64,000 nt of DNA from an uncultured Cellvibrionales bacterium. GTDB taxonomy: Bacteria; Pseudomonadota; Gammaproteobacteria; Pseudomonadales; Dasaniaceae. Made by a program: the position numbers and the translations under genes. Shown piece by piece: positions 9,298 to 17,497 of this stretch. The stretch spans positions 61,237-125,236 of the forward strand of contig CAJVZD010000013.1 of NCBI GenBank assembly GCA_913019905.1, read 5' to 3'. Positions within the stretch are counted from its first letter, which is position 1. Every line of letters starts with the position of its first letter. Below the pieces are notes generated by a model that made no database searches, was not told the origin of the DNA, and saw only the letters and a program-made list of their open reading frames with translations.

Positions 9298-9579
9298 CTA
9301 TTCGTAGGTACACAAATAGGCTGTTTCGACAGTAACTTTCAGTTGGAACTTTTTGTCACTTTCAACAACGAAGCTCTGGTTGTTTACAAATGTTTGCCAC
9401 TCGTCTGCATCCGGCAATTTTACGGTAAGAGCACCGCTTACCACGGTTAAGGTTTCCTTTTGAGAGGTGCCAAACTCGTATTCCCCTACAGCCATTACTC
9501 CGACTGTTGCTGGAAGTGTATCTGTTTGAAACGCGATAGAGGCAACTTTTCCGTCAAAATAATTATTAACCTTAAACAT
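9298..9579 (-). CDS. ppnP: Pyrimidine/purine nucleoside phosphorylase PpnP
   Basis: A 93-residue single-cupin protein of the YaiE/PpnP family. Recognisable stretches are [31 protein letters not shown] and the ending ETAYLCTYE. PpnP phosphorolyses several nucleosides to free base and ribose-1-phosphate. Length and termini match the family exactly. It is the upstream gene of a likely pair with the YchJ-like gene. Confidence 0.95.
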   Translation of the reverse strand: MFKVNNYFDGKVASIAFQTDTLPATVGVMAVGEYEFGTSQKETLTVVSGALTVKLPDADEWQTFVNNQSFVVESDKKFQLKVTVETAYLCTYE

Positions 9580-9812
9580 GTTGGGTTCCTTAATATGAGC
9601 ATCTATAGCGGCACATTTATGCTGCTATCGTCGGGTAGATCCACGTGAATTATACGTCAGAAAAGTAATTGAAAAAACTATTGATTGGATAGCCTTACAT
9701 CAATCCCAGCTATATCGACATGTCTTAGGCAGCGTGAAAAATAACGAGAGATCGATGCCCATATTTACCGTTGTGCTGTGGCTTTGGCCTGTTTGCGCAG
9801 AACAATCTATCT

Positions 9813-10565
9813 CTATGGATGTTTAGACACCCAATCTTGTTCTCGCATATCCCAATTTCTAGCCCAATAAAGAAAGGGTGTATCAAATAGCGCGATGACC
9901 ACCTTTAATACATATTTTGCCATTGCTAGTTGCATTGCTGTAGCAAAGTCTACAACGCCCCACCAGACCACGACCCCATAAATAACCGTGTCGATTGCTT
10001 GCGAAATTAAAGTCGATCCATTATTGCGCAGCCACAAATGCTTACCCTGAGTTTTCTCTTTAATGTAATGATATATCCATACGTCAAAACTCTGGCTAAT
10101 AAAATACGCCAGGAGGGAGCCGATAACGAATCGCGGAGTAAAATTAAATAAGGTTTCAGTCGCAAGATGTATGTCCATCGCAAACGTCGCTGTTTTCGGA
10201 TTTGTCGACGGCAGGTACATAATACTGATGCTGGTCATGATTATTATCATAATGCTGATCACAAAACCGATCATAACCGCTCGGTTCGCTTCTTTTTTTC
10301 CATATCGCTCGCTGAGCAAATCGGTAGCAAAATAAATGCTCGAATAGAGTATGACTCCCATGCTTGTTTGTAAGCCAAATATTTGAGTGAGTTTTGGCCC
10401 CTGCAAATTGGCCAATAACAAGCTAATGACGATGGATGCGTACAATCCTTGTCGGCCAAATAAACGAAATAGAAGAACGGAAAAGCCGAGGTCAACAGCG
10501 ATGGTTGTAAACCATAGTAATTCCTGTTGGGATGAGAAAAATTCGGCGAAAAATTCGGTAATCAT
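9813..10565 (-). CDS. yhhQ: Queuosine precursor transporter YhhQ
   Basis: A 250-residue integral membrane protein with about six helices. Characteristic blocks are YASIVISLLLANLQGPK, ATDLLSERYGKKEANRAV, the ISQSFDVWIYHYIKEKT segment and LRNNGSTLISQAIDTVIYG. The YhhQ/Vut1 family imports queuosine precursors such as preQ0 and preQ1. No queuosine biosynthesis gene is near, and I see no preQ1 riboswitch upstream (10566-10700). It is monocistronic. Confidence 0.93.
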   Translation of the reverse strand: MITEFFAEFFSSQQELLWFTTIAVDLGFSVLLFRLFGRQGLYASIVISLLLANLQGPKLTQIFGLQTSMGVILYSSIYFATDLLSERYGKKEANRAVMIGFVISIMIIIMTSISIMYLPSTNPKTATFAMDIHLATETLFNFTPRFVIGSLLAYFISQSFDVWIYHYIKEKTQGKHLWLRNNGSTLISQAIDTVIYGVVVWWGVVDFATAMQLAMAKYVLKVVIALFDTPFLYWARNWDMREQDWVSKHP

Positions 10566-10800
10566 AGTGTGTCTGGCTCATTATTGTTGACGGCAGGTTA
10601 ACATAGTTTAGATTTTTGTGAACTGGAAATTGCCTTGAGCAGTTACATTTTTCACTTGCGTTAAGCGATTTTTATGTGCCTTGAAAATGATTCAATCGAG
10701 GGGCTTAGTTAACTGCTGGGCGCTGTCGGATGGCTTTCCGATAGTGCAATGGTTTTAAGCTGAGGGGGCTGGAATAGGGCTAGAGGTTTGAGGCGAAATA

Positions 10801-10893
10801 TTGACTGGCGATGAGCTATATATTATCTGGAAAGGGTGCAAGCTACACGAAGAGTCATTAAACTAGGAGTAGCCTTCATGCTTCTAGTTTTTT
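10801..10893 (+). ncRNA. Candidate small RNA: orphan promoter-like and terminator sequences
   Basis: On the plus strand TTGACT (10801-10806) stands 17 bp before TATCTG (10824-10829). The stem arms AAACTAGGAG (10860-10869) and CTTCTAGTTT (10881-10890) pair over 10 bp, including one G-U. An 11-nt loop separates them and a run of six T (10888-10893) overlaps the end of the second arm. No plus-strand gene lies upstream for several kb, so this terminator has no protein gene to serve. The implied transcript would be about 60 nt. A 16-codon ORF (ATG 10811, stop 10859-10861) overlaps but lacks a ribosome binding site. The rest of the 10566-10940 gap shows nothing recognisable. Confidence 0.35.
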
Positions 10894-10940
10894 CTAGAGC
10901 GGGGATTTCTCTAATCAGTCATTATCGAAAATGAAGTTAC

Positions 10941-10991
10941 AAAAAATTGTATAGAAACTTCCTAATGGGCTCCATTAAGAAATTTCTATAC
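10941..10991 (-). terminator. Rho-independent terminator of the Hsp20 gene
   Basis: Outer arms GTATAGAAA (10949-10957) and TTTCTATAC (10983-10991) pair perfectly and extend inward through an 11-bp arm with two mismatches to a GCT loop. On the minus strand the hairpin is followed by six T (complement of 10941-10946). It lies 26 bp past the Hsp20 stop. Confidence 0.8.
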
Positions 10992-11016
10992 GTTTCTCAC
11001 AATGTCAGGTTGACTA

Positions 11017-11457
11017 TCAATGAATTTCTATTGTCGTTGGTTTTTGCACAACCTCCTTCTTTTTGGCAATCGTCAGTATGAGTAAACCATCTTTAAATTG
11101 CGCCTTGATTGACGAATGATCAACGTTTTCTCCCAAATTAAAGCTGCGTTTGTAGTTGCCCGAGTAACGCTCTTGTCGAATGTTAAGCGGCTTGTTATCT
11201 TCCGCTTCTTTCGCGGCTGATTTTGTTTCAATAATCAGGTCAGATTCCTCGATAGTGACAAAAATATTGCTTTTGTCTATGCCTGGAAGTTCAGCAACCA
11301 GTTCGTAGGATTCGCCAATATCGCTGATGTCGACGCGCGGTTTTTCGACCACATCACTTGCTTTGGGTTTTTCCGCAGTTGAGTAGCGATAGGTAGGTGC
11401 CTGATTGCGGAAGAGTCGATCTAGATCGAATATAGCGCTGCGGTTTAAAGTGTTCAT
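11017..11457 (-). CDS. Small heat shock protein, Hsp20/alpha-crystallin family
   Basis: A 146-residue protein. The alpha-crystallin domain spans about residues 42-140: PRVDISDIGESYELVAELPGI, then KRSFNLGENVDHSSIKAQFKDGLLILTIAKK. The conserved A.(F).(D)GLL.(I/L)TI motif is present. A C-terminal TTIEI (I-x-I-like) tail can mediate oligomer contacts. Hsp20 proteins hold unfolding proteins in an ATP-independent way. A strong ribosome binding site (CAGGAG) precedes the ATG, and a sigma32-like promoter lies upstream. It is monocistronic with its own terminator. Confidence 0.95.
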   Translation of the reverse strand: MNTLNRSAIFDLDRLFRNQAPTYRYSTAEKPKASDVVEKPRVDISDIGESYELVAELPGIDKSNIFVTIEESDLIIETKSAAKEAEDNKPLNIRQERYSGNYKRSFNLGENVDHSSIKAQFKDGLLILTIAKKKEVVQKPTTIEIH

Positions 11458-11489
11458 TTATATCTCCTGAATTCTATCTAACGATATTA

Positions 11490-11518
11490 AAATAGTTTGT
11501 CGGTATATTTGCTTCAAG
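11490..11518 (-). promoter_or_regulatory. Putative sigma32 (heat shock) promoter of the Hsp20 gene
   Basis: On the minus strand CTTGAA (complement of 11513-11518) is a perfect sigma32 -35 core. After 15 bp comes AACTATTT, a partial match to the CCCCATNT -10 element. It sits 33-61 bp upstream of the start codon. The -35 match and the gene's identity support it; the -10 is weak. Confidence 0.45.
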
Positions 11519-11673
11519 TTAGAGATAAGGGCCAGCAGAAGATTTAACAAGGGGACAGAAAAAATATTTTTTATTTTCGATATTTGAGTTGAAAAAACCG
11601 TTTATGCACCAATATATATCCTGTTCGAGAACGATTTTTAAGTTTTGATCGCTTGTCGATTTTTGAATAATGC

Positions 11674-11739
11674 GTTCTAGGTTCTAGGTTCTAGGTTCTA
11701 GGTTCTAGGTTCTAGGTTCTAGGTTCTAGGTTCTAGGTT
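11674..11739. repeat. Nine perfect copies of the heptanucleotide GTTCTAG
   Basis: The 7-bp unit repeats without error from 11674 to 11736, followed by a partial GTT. Its left end is intergenic; its right end overlaps the last codons and the TAG stop (11726-11728) of the UPF0178 gene. A perfect short tandem array of this kind is prone to slipped-strand change in copy number. Each unit contains CTAG, a tetranucleotide usually rare in bacteria. Confidence 0.97.
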
Positions 11740-12184
11740 GTTTAAATTTCGCCAATAATTTATCGAGCGTATTTGCAAATTGTTGCGTATCTTTTGCGTT
11801 GAGCGGTGGTGGGCCACCACTCGCCTGTCCGCTATTGCGCATCTCTTCCATAAAATTTCGCATACCTAGAGCCTGCTTAATATTTTGTTTTGTATAGAGC
11901 ATACCTCTCGGGTTTATGCCCTGAGCGCCTTTTTCTACGACTTCTGCTGCAAGTGGAATGTCGGCGGTAATCACAATATCTCCCGGTTCTACTTCCTGGA
12001 CTATATAGTTGTCCGCAACGTCAAAACCCGCGCCGACCTGCACGGTATTAATATAGAGTGAGGGAGGCGTCTTCAAAAATTGATTAGCGACCAAAGTCAT
12101 TGGTATTTGGACTCTATTCGCGGCTCGATACAAAACTTCTTTGACAACGTTGGGGCAGGCATCAGCGTCAACCCAAATCTTCAT
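11726..12184 (-). CDS. UPF0178 family protein (YaiI/YqxD-like)
   Basis: A 152-residue protein. The N terminus [22 protein letters not shown] and the internal [19 protein letters not shown] are hallmarks of UPF0178, a small family with a PIN/NYN-like nuclease fold (the acidic DADACP motif) but no proven function. The end region [18 protein letters not shown] runs into the heptanucleotide repeat: the last codons, CCT AGA ACC TAG, are repeat sequence, yet the length equals that of E. coli YaiI. It is separated from the upstream CvpA-like gene by 90 bp. Confidence 0.9.
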   Translation of the reverse strand: MKIWVDADACPNVVKEVLYRAANRVQIPMTLVANQFLKTPPSLYINTVQVGAGFDVADNYIVQEVEPGDIVITADIPLAAEVVEKGAQGINPRGMLYTKQNIKQALGMRNFMEEMRNSGQASGGPPPLNAKDTQQFANTLDKLLAKFKQPRT

Positions 12185-12274
12185 ATTCTTCTGCTCATTT
12201 ATGTCGTTACCTGTGCTCGTGTGTATTTCCCTTTCGGAGTAAAATTCATTTTCAGTAGACAGTCATTGCCAAGA

Positions 12275-13132
12275 CTATTCTTTCTCGGAACTGTTTCCCA
12301 GTAGTTTTTTAACAAGAGGGTTGTTCAGAATTCCTTGTATTTTCTCAGGATTTTTTTCAATCTGTTCCGTTACAATTTCCTGCAATTTTGGATTGGAAAG
12401 TAATTTTTGAATGCTGTCGCTAGCTTGAATATTATCTCTAGGTAGCAGCGCAGATTCTTCGGTATTTTCCGGCGAGCTATGAAAATCGCTTGCTCGCGAC
12501 TCTCCGGTGGCTTCGATAGAAAATTTCTTATTGGGGTTTTCTTCACTGATGATAACGGCACTGCCCGAATTTCTGTTTGGCTGCTGCGCACCGCCAGGGG
12601 ATTGATCCTGATTTTTTACTCCAGAGGGTGCTGCGGGCACGGCCTGGTCCCCACCGATCATTGTAAAGACAGAGTTTCCGAAGCTGTTCGCCACGGCGTG
12701 TAGTTGACTATCAACCGGTGGTTTCTGTGCAACAATGTTGTAGGCCCAAATTCCTGCTAGGACAATCGCTGCGCCGATGGCTCCGTTGGTTACAGCGCCG
12801 AGGCACCTGCCTCCTATCGATTCGTTGTCCAGTAAAATTTTTAGACTTGGGATTATTTTAGCCAATACCCTGACGACAAGAGAAACAAGAAGGCCTGTTA
12901 CCAATACCGTGCCAAAAAAAAGGCATATCCCGGAAGCGATTTGCACAACGAGAGGGGAGACATCCCATTGCGTGTTGACGAGTACGTACTGGCTGACTGC
13001 CTCTTGCTGACTGTAAGTGATAATGTAACCAAGAATAATACCAGCGACGCGTGAAATAACCCCGACGAAACCTAAAAATAAGCCCCTTACGCCGAACACT
13101 AATATTGCGAGGATTAATAGACTTTCAGCCAT
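12275..13132 (-). CDS. CvpA-like membrane protein with long polar C terminus
   Basis: A 285-residue protein. The first about 145 residues hold four membrane segments typical of CvpA (ILAILVFGVRGLFLGFVGVI, then GICLFFGTVLVTGLLVSLVV). The remainder is a Gln/Ser/Pro/Asn-rich hydrophilic tail ending in a helix-rich region (IQKLLSNPKLQEIVTEQIEK). Classic CvpA is about 160 residues, so the tail is an extension. CvpA is linked to colicin V production and to bile and envelope stress resistance; its mechanism is unknown. It is not next to purF here, unlike in E. coli. The helix-rich tail may bind a partner; this is inference. Confidence 0.8.
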   Translation of the reverse strand: MAESLLILAILVFGVRGLFLGFVGVISRVAGIILGYIITYSQQEAVSQYVLVNTQWDVSPLVVQIASGICLFFGTVLVTGLLVSLVVRVLAKIIPSLKILLDNESIGGRCLGAVTNGAIGAAIVLAGIWAYNIVAQKPPVDSQLHAVANSFGNSVFTMIGGDQAVPAAPSGVKNQDQSPGGAQQPNRNSGSAVIISEENPNKKFSIEATGESRASDFHSSPENTEESALLPRDNIQASDSIQKLLSNPKLQEIVTEQIEKNPEKIQGILNNPLVKKLLGNSSEKE

Positions 13133-13190
13133 TTCAATTCAACCGTTGTTCGATTAGGGGGAAACCGATAGATAATGACCTTCCAGCCTA

Positions 13191-13835
13191 TCATAAGCGT
13201 TGCCCGTAATGTTTGAATCTATCCAATACTTCTATCATCTCCTGATCACTAAGCACATTCAAATTGCCGAGTTTTAGAGCGATACAATATTGCTTAGCCA
13301 AAGCCTCTACTTCTTGGGCTAGTTTAAAAGCGGTGGCTAAATCGCTGCCCATTGCTATCATTCCGTGGTTTGCCAACAAACACGCCTGTCGGGACTGTAA
13401 ACATGCGACGATATTTTCCGACAGTTGTTCGGTGCCGAATAGGGCGTAGGGCGCAATCGGTATATCTTTGCCTCCGGCGATGGCGACCATGTAGTGAAAG
13501 GCGGGAATCGACCTCCCCGTGCAGGCCAGGGCAGTACAGTAGGTTGAATGGGTATGAACAATAGCATTGATATCGGCGCGAGATTGATACAGGTCACTGT
13601 GAAAATGCCACTCACTAGAAGGCTGTAGAACGCAGTCATCGCTGACGTTACCGGACAGGTCCATATTGACAATATCGCTGGGAGACAACTGTTGATATTC
13701 AACGCCACTGGGAGTAACTAACAGTCCTTCATTAAAGCGGACGCTAATATTTCCGGATTTTCCCGGTGATAAGCCAGTGGTGTTTAATTTCAACGCATAG
13801 TCTATGACTTGCTGTCTTTCGTCCTGTTTGTTCAT
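13191..13835 (-). CDS. Class II (fuculose-type) aldolase, likely 5-methylthioribulose/deoxyribulose-1-P aldolase
   Basis: A 214-residue zinc aldolase. Visible are the phosphate loop GKSGNISVR, the catalytic Glu in SSEWHFHS, zinc ligands in VHTHS and the third His in ANHGM. The FHYMVAIAGGKDIPIAPYALFGT stretch is aldolase-like rather than MtnB-like. Because mtnA lies 40 bp upstream on the minus strand's downstream side (13876-14967) and the two are co-directional, I infer a role in the DHAP shunt: cleavage of 5-methylthioribulose-1-phosphate or 5-deoxyribulose-1-phosphate to DHAP and an aldehyde. An L-fuculose- or rhamnulose-phosphate aldolase is the alternative. Confidence 0.8.
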   Translation of the reverse strand: MNKQDERQQVIDYALKLNTTGLSPGKSGNISVRFNEGLLVTPSGVEYQQLSPSDIVNMDLSGNVSDDCVLQPSSEWHFHSDLYQSRADINAIVHTHSTYCTALACTGRSIPAFHYMVAIAGGKDIPIAPYALFGTEQLSENIVACLQSRQACLLANHGMIAMGSDLATAFKLAQEVEALAKQYCIALKLGNLNVLSDQEMIEVLDRFKHYGQRL

Positions 13836-13875
13836 ATCGGTTTATTTTAGCCGTAATTAGGGAAAAATGATGAGG

Positions 13876-14967
13876 TTAACTGAGTAATTGCTTGAGCTTT
13901 TGCAAGTCGCGCCGATCGGCGGAAAAAATACCAATCTCCGTAATGAGAGCGGAAACATATCTTGCGGGCGTAACGTCAAATGCATAGTTAGCCGCTGGGG
14001 AATTTCCCGTCAATTGAACTTCCGTTAATTGCCCGTGTTTGTTGAGCCCGGTTATGTGGGTGACTTCACGACTGTCTCGCTGTTCGATCGGTATGTGTTT
14101 AATGCCGTCATTGATACTCCAGTCAATGGTCGAGCTCGGTAACGCGACGTAGAAGGGAATGTTGTTGTCAAACGCAGCAAGCGCTTTTAAGTAGGTGCCA
14201 ATCTTATTACATACATCTCCCGCGGCGGTGGTTCGGTCCGAGCCGACAATGCAACAATCGACCAGTCCATTCTGCATAAGGTGACCACCGGTATTGTCCG
14301 CAATGACCGTGTGATTAATACCGTGCTGTTGCAACTCCCAGGCGGTTAAACTGGCGCCCTGGTTCCTCGGCCGAGTTTCGTCGACCCAAACGTGAATCGG
14401 AATGCCCAACTTATGTGCCTTATAGATAGGGGCGAGAGCCGTTCCCCAATCTACCGTCGCTAGCCATCCCGCATTGCAATGGGTCAAAATATTCAATTGA
14501 GATCCATCGGTCTTTGTTTCATACGCGTCTTTCAGTAGTTTGTTGCCATGGTCGCCAATCGCGGAACAGTGGGCAATATCCTCATCGAATATATTAGATG
14601 CTTCCAATAGGGCTCTTTCTGCGCGAAATTCAATGCTGGCTGTACTAATTGCTTCTCGCATACGTCTTATTGCCCACTGCAAATTGACGGCGGTTGGCCG
14701 GGTGGCCAACAGTTGGCTTGCTGCTTTGTTCTCACTCTGCGTGGACGGGTTCTTTCTTAATGCTATAGCTAGCCCATAGGCGGCAGTGACGCCTATAAGT
14801 GGAGCGCCTCTCACCTGCATGCTAGATATGGCATGGCAAAAATCTGACAGTGTATCGAGAGTAATTATATCGAAACGGTGAGGTAGTTGTGTTTGGTCAA
14901 TAATAGAGACTTGTTCATTGTCACTGTCATACCAAATCGTTGTGTAGGAAGTGCCATTGACCTTCAT
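13876..14967 (-). CDS. mtnA: Methylthioribose-1-phosphate isomerase MtnA
   Basis: A 363-residue protein related to eIF2B. Key signatures are RGAPLIGVTAAYG near residue 55, the catalytic Cys in LTHCNAGWLAT, and the catalytic Asp in IVGSDRTTAAGDVCNKIGTY. It converts 5-methylthioribose-1-phosphate to the ribulose form in methionine salvage and acts equally on 5-deoxyribose-1-phosphate in the DHAP shunt. It is the first gene of a probable operon with the class II aldolase. mtnB, mtnC, mtnD and mtnK/mtnP are absent from the window. Confidence 0.95.
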   Translation of the reverse strand: MKVNGTSYTTIWYDSDNEQVSIIDQTQLPHRFDIITLDTLSDFCHAISSMQVRGAPLIGVTAAYGLAIALRKNPSTQSENKAASQLLATRPTAVNLQWAIRRMREAISTASIEFRAERALLEASNIFDEDIAHCSAIGDHGNKLLKDAYETKTDGSQLNILTHCNAGWLATVDWGTALAPIYKAHKLGIPIHVWVDETRPRNQGASLTAWELQQHGINHTVIADNTGGHLMQNGLVDCCIVGSDRTTAAGDVCNKIGTYLKALAAFDNNIPFYVALPSSTIDWSINDGIKHIPIEQRDSREVTHITGLNKHGQLTEVQLTGNSPAANYAFDVTPARYVSALITEIGIFSADRRDLQKLKQLLS

Positions 14968-15479
14968 AAAGGTTTTGCCTTATCGATTCGCTGTTTTGTC
15001 TATATTACCACATGAGTTTTGCAATAAAGTTTGAATTCTTCTACCCGTTTGCCATCGATTGTTTTTTGTGCGGTCGGGAAAAGTGTTGTCGTTTCTTACA
15101 TTGTTTCTTATGTTTTTTCGGTAAGCGAAATAGGATTATGTTAGAGGCGTCTAACGTAACGGGCTTGGTTGTTATGCTGATTGATAGTCTTTTGACTTGG
15201 GGTAACCGGCATCTAGCCTTCTTGCGGGTAACTGGCAGATTAAGAGTGCTATTTCTCTTATGGGGGAACATCACCACGACTCGCAGTTCTTTGGGAAGGT
15301 CGCTAATTCCCGTCGAATTTCATAGATACTAAATAAAATGCGCTATAATGAGACACGTATTTAAGCAAGTGCCTTTCTCAGCGGGGGAGCTGGTAAAAGG
15401 AAGGTTGATTCATGTTCGAGTAGGGGGAGGCTGTTTCGGTAGCCATAATAGTAGATGAAATTCACCAAAGGGTTCTAAA
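14968..15479. other. Intergenic region upstream of the porin, with a -10-like TATAAT
   Basis: A perfect TATAAT occurs at 15344-15349 on the plus strand, about 130 bp before the porin ATG; the -35 region is poor. The overlapping ORFs (plus 15012-15332, minus 15041-15277) are Cys/Phe-rich or basic, with no ribosome binding site, and look like chance. No other gene is seen. Confidence 0.4.
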
Positions 15480-16472
15480 ATGAAACTAAAAACACTATCT
15501 ATAGCAATGTTGGGACTAACAACGACTTCAATGGGAGCGTTTGCCGATGATCCGATTGTCTATGGAAATGCAAAATTATCAATCAATAATTATGATTTGG
15601 AAAGTAGCAGCCCCAACAAAGACAATTGGGAGCTGGAGAGTAATGCTTCCCGACTGGGTGTAAAAGGAAAAATTAAAATTTCCGATAGTCTGACGGCTAT
15701 TTATCAACTGGAATACCAAATATATATTGATGACGGCGACAGCGGTAGTGGTAAAAATAACGATACTTTCGAACAGCGCAATATCTTTGCGGGCTTAACA
15801 GGAAACTTCGGCACGCTGAAGGGAGGTAAGTTTGATACTCCCACAAAAAGCGCACAGGGCAAAATCGATAGATTTAACGATTTACCCTTGGGCGATATAG
15901 GTAATATCTTCGAAGGAGAGAACCGACAGTCCAATATCATTGAGTACACGACGCCGAAAATGGGAAATTTCTCTGTTAGTGGTGCGATCGTACCGGGTGA
16001 AGACAGTGGTAGTGGCAATGATGACGGCTTGGCGGACGGAGTCTCGATGGCACTAAAATATAAAACAGACAACCTTTACGTGGCGTTAGCGGGAGACAGT
16101 GACATAGACAGTCGCGATACGACTCGCTTGGTTGCAGAGTACAAAATGGGCGCTGCAAAGTTAGGATTCATGTACCAGGACGCGGAACTTTCAGATGCTA
16201 GCCCTTCACAAAAAGAAGATGAAGATGGTTACTTACTGAGTGGCGAATTTAGTATTAGTAAGTCCGTGGTACTAAAGGCGCAATATTCATACAATGAAAT
16301 TGAAATGTTAAACAGTGAAGACGAAAAAACTCAAATAGCCGTTGGTGCCGACTATAAGTTGAGTAAAGCTGCAAAAGTATTTTTCTACTTTTCAACAATC
16401 GAAACGGATAAAGATAATGGCAGCGATATTGATGATTCGACTTTTGCGATCGGTTACGATCTAAAATTCTAA
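15480..16472 (+). CDS. Gram-negative general porin
   Basis: A 330-residue outer membrane beta-barrel of the OmpC/Porin_4 type. A signal peptide (MKLKTLSIAMLGLTTTSMGAF, cut after AFA) is followed by DPIVYGNAKLSINNYD, the strand-turn region SRLGVKGKIKISDSLTAIYQLEYQ, and GNFGTLKGGKFDTP, a common porin block. The last strand ends with Phe, the BAM recognition residue. The loops are rich in Asp, Ser and Gly, suggesting a strongly acidic pore mouth. It is monocistronic with a terminator 12 bp after the stop. Confidence 0.92.
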   Translation: MKLKTLSIAMLGLTTTSMGAFADDPIVYGNAKLSINNYDLESSSPNKDNWELESNASRLGVKGKIKISDSLTAIYQLEYQIYIDDGDSGSGKNNDTFEQRNIFAGLTGNFGTLKGGKFDTPTKSAQGKIDRFNDLPLGDIGNIFEGENRQSNIIEYTTPKMGNFSVSGAIVPGEDSGSGNDDGLADGVSMALKYKTDNLYVALAGDSDIDSRDTTRLVAEYKMGAAKLGFMYQDAELSDASPSQKEDEDGYLLSGEFSISKSVVLKAQYSYNEIEMLNSEDEKTQIAVGADYKLSKAAKVFFYFSTIETDKDNGSDIDDSTFAIGYDLKF

Positions 16473-16484
16473 CCTCAAGTTTTA

Positions 16485-16513
16485 GGTGGGTATACGACAG
16501 TTACCCGCCTTTT
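16485..16513 (+). terminator. Terminator of the porin gene
   Basis: Arms GGTGGGTA (16485-16492) and TACCCGCC (16502-16509) pair with one G-U, followed by TTTT. Confidence 0.7.
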
Positions 16514-16797
16514 CAGAAACCTAAATCAAGTGAATGGCTTTGGTAAGCTTAGCTTAGTAACATATCGATCGTGATTGGTTTTATGTTGGATCGCCATAAT
16601 TGGTAGAAACTTTGAGGGGGTGTCTAGGGCATTAGCACATTGTGCTCTGCGCATGTATAAAAGGGTTGTTGCGTATTCGTCCGAATTTAACTGGAATGCG
16701 TCCTAGTAATGACTTTTCCGGTTTCAGTTAAACAGACATCACGACGGCAGATACTTATAGTGTCTACAATACTTTTCAATTTCCCCAAAGATTCTAT
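16514..16797. other. Gap between porin terminator and VOC gene
   Basis: No gene or clear element is visible. A 75-codon plus-strand ORF starting at 16709 is mostly antisense to the end of the VOC gene and is rejected. Confidence 0.4.
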
Positions 16798-17268
16798 CTA
16801 CCTTAAACAGTCATATTTTTCCGGTTCGAATATCATATTCTTTGAGATACGTTGGTTGTCGTCGATAATAGGCGCTTCACAGTTTTCCGTATCAGCCTTA
16901 AAGTTTAGCTCAACTAATACGCCGTTTGGATCGTAAACCATCACCTGCCATAAACCGAAATCCACTATAACATTGCCCCACCAGGGAAGCTTCCTTTCGA
17001 CAATGCACCGTTTCAGTTTGTTAAAGTTTTTGGCGTGAAAGGCAATATGATCAACGGCTGTTTTGGTGGCCGATGTTCGCGAAGGAATTTGCTCGTCCAG
17101 TAGAATATGCAGAATCGCCTGCTTGCCGCCCGGTGGTTTAAGCCATATTCCCGGGACTCCCAGATTGGGGCGAGCGGCGAGTTCGAGGCCGATAACATCG
17201 ACGTAAAACCGTTCGGTCTTCGTTAGGCTGTCTGTGTTTATGGTGACGTGATCAAGTCCGGCTATCAC
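16798..17268 (-). CDS. VOC/glyoxalase-fold dioxygenase-like protein
   Basis: A 156-residue protein beginning MIAGLDHVTINTDSLTKTERFYVDVIGLELAARP, the first beta-alpha-beta-beta-beta module of the vicinal oxygen chelate fold. The second module includes VDHIAFHAKN and ends with VYDPNGVLVELNF. Putative metal ligands are His in the first module, His in VDHIAF, and Glu in VELNF. The family includes glyoxalase I, extradiol dioxygenases and fosfomycin resistance proteins; the specific reaction is not evident. It stands alone and is divergent from the NIPSNAP gene. Confidence 0.85.
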   Translation of the reverse strand: MIAGLDHVTINTDSLTKTERFYVDVIGLELAARPNLGVPGIWLKPPGGKQAILHILLDEQIPSRTSATKTAVDHIAFHAKNFNKLKRCIVERKLPWWGNVIVDFGLWQVMVYDPNGVLVELNFKADTENCEAPIIDDNQRISKNMIFEPEKYDCLR

Positions 17269-17497
17269 TGGAACCTCCTTTTTTCAATTTTGTTGAGGAC
17301 TTAGAGACGGAAAAATTAATTACTATTCTTTTAGTTTTGATTTAGCAGTATCTATGCCACGGTTTTTAGTGGTATTTTACATCTAGAGTATAAAAGTCTA
17401 AACCGTTGTTGGGAAGCAATACGACTAAATGGATCATGAGATAGGGCATCAGCTGTTACGCGTTGCGCTTGCTGTAAATAATAAAATGGAGTAGTAA

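Noticed and set aside
10566..10700. Possible preQ1 riboswitch upstream of yhhQ
   Set aside because: I looked for a preQ1-type hairpin with an A-rich tail near the start and found none.
15012..15332. 106-codon ORF upstream of the porin
   Set aside because: Cys/Phe-rich composition, no ribosome binding site, and overlapped by an equally poor minus ORF.
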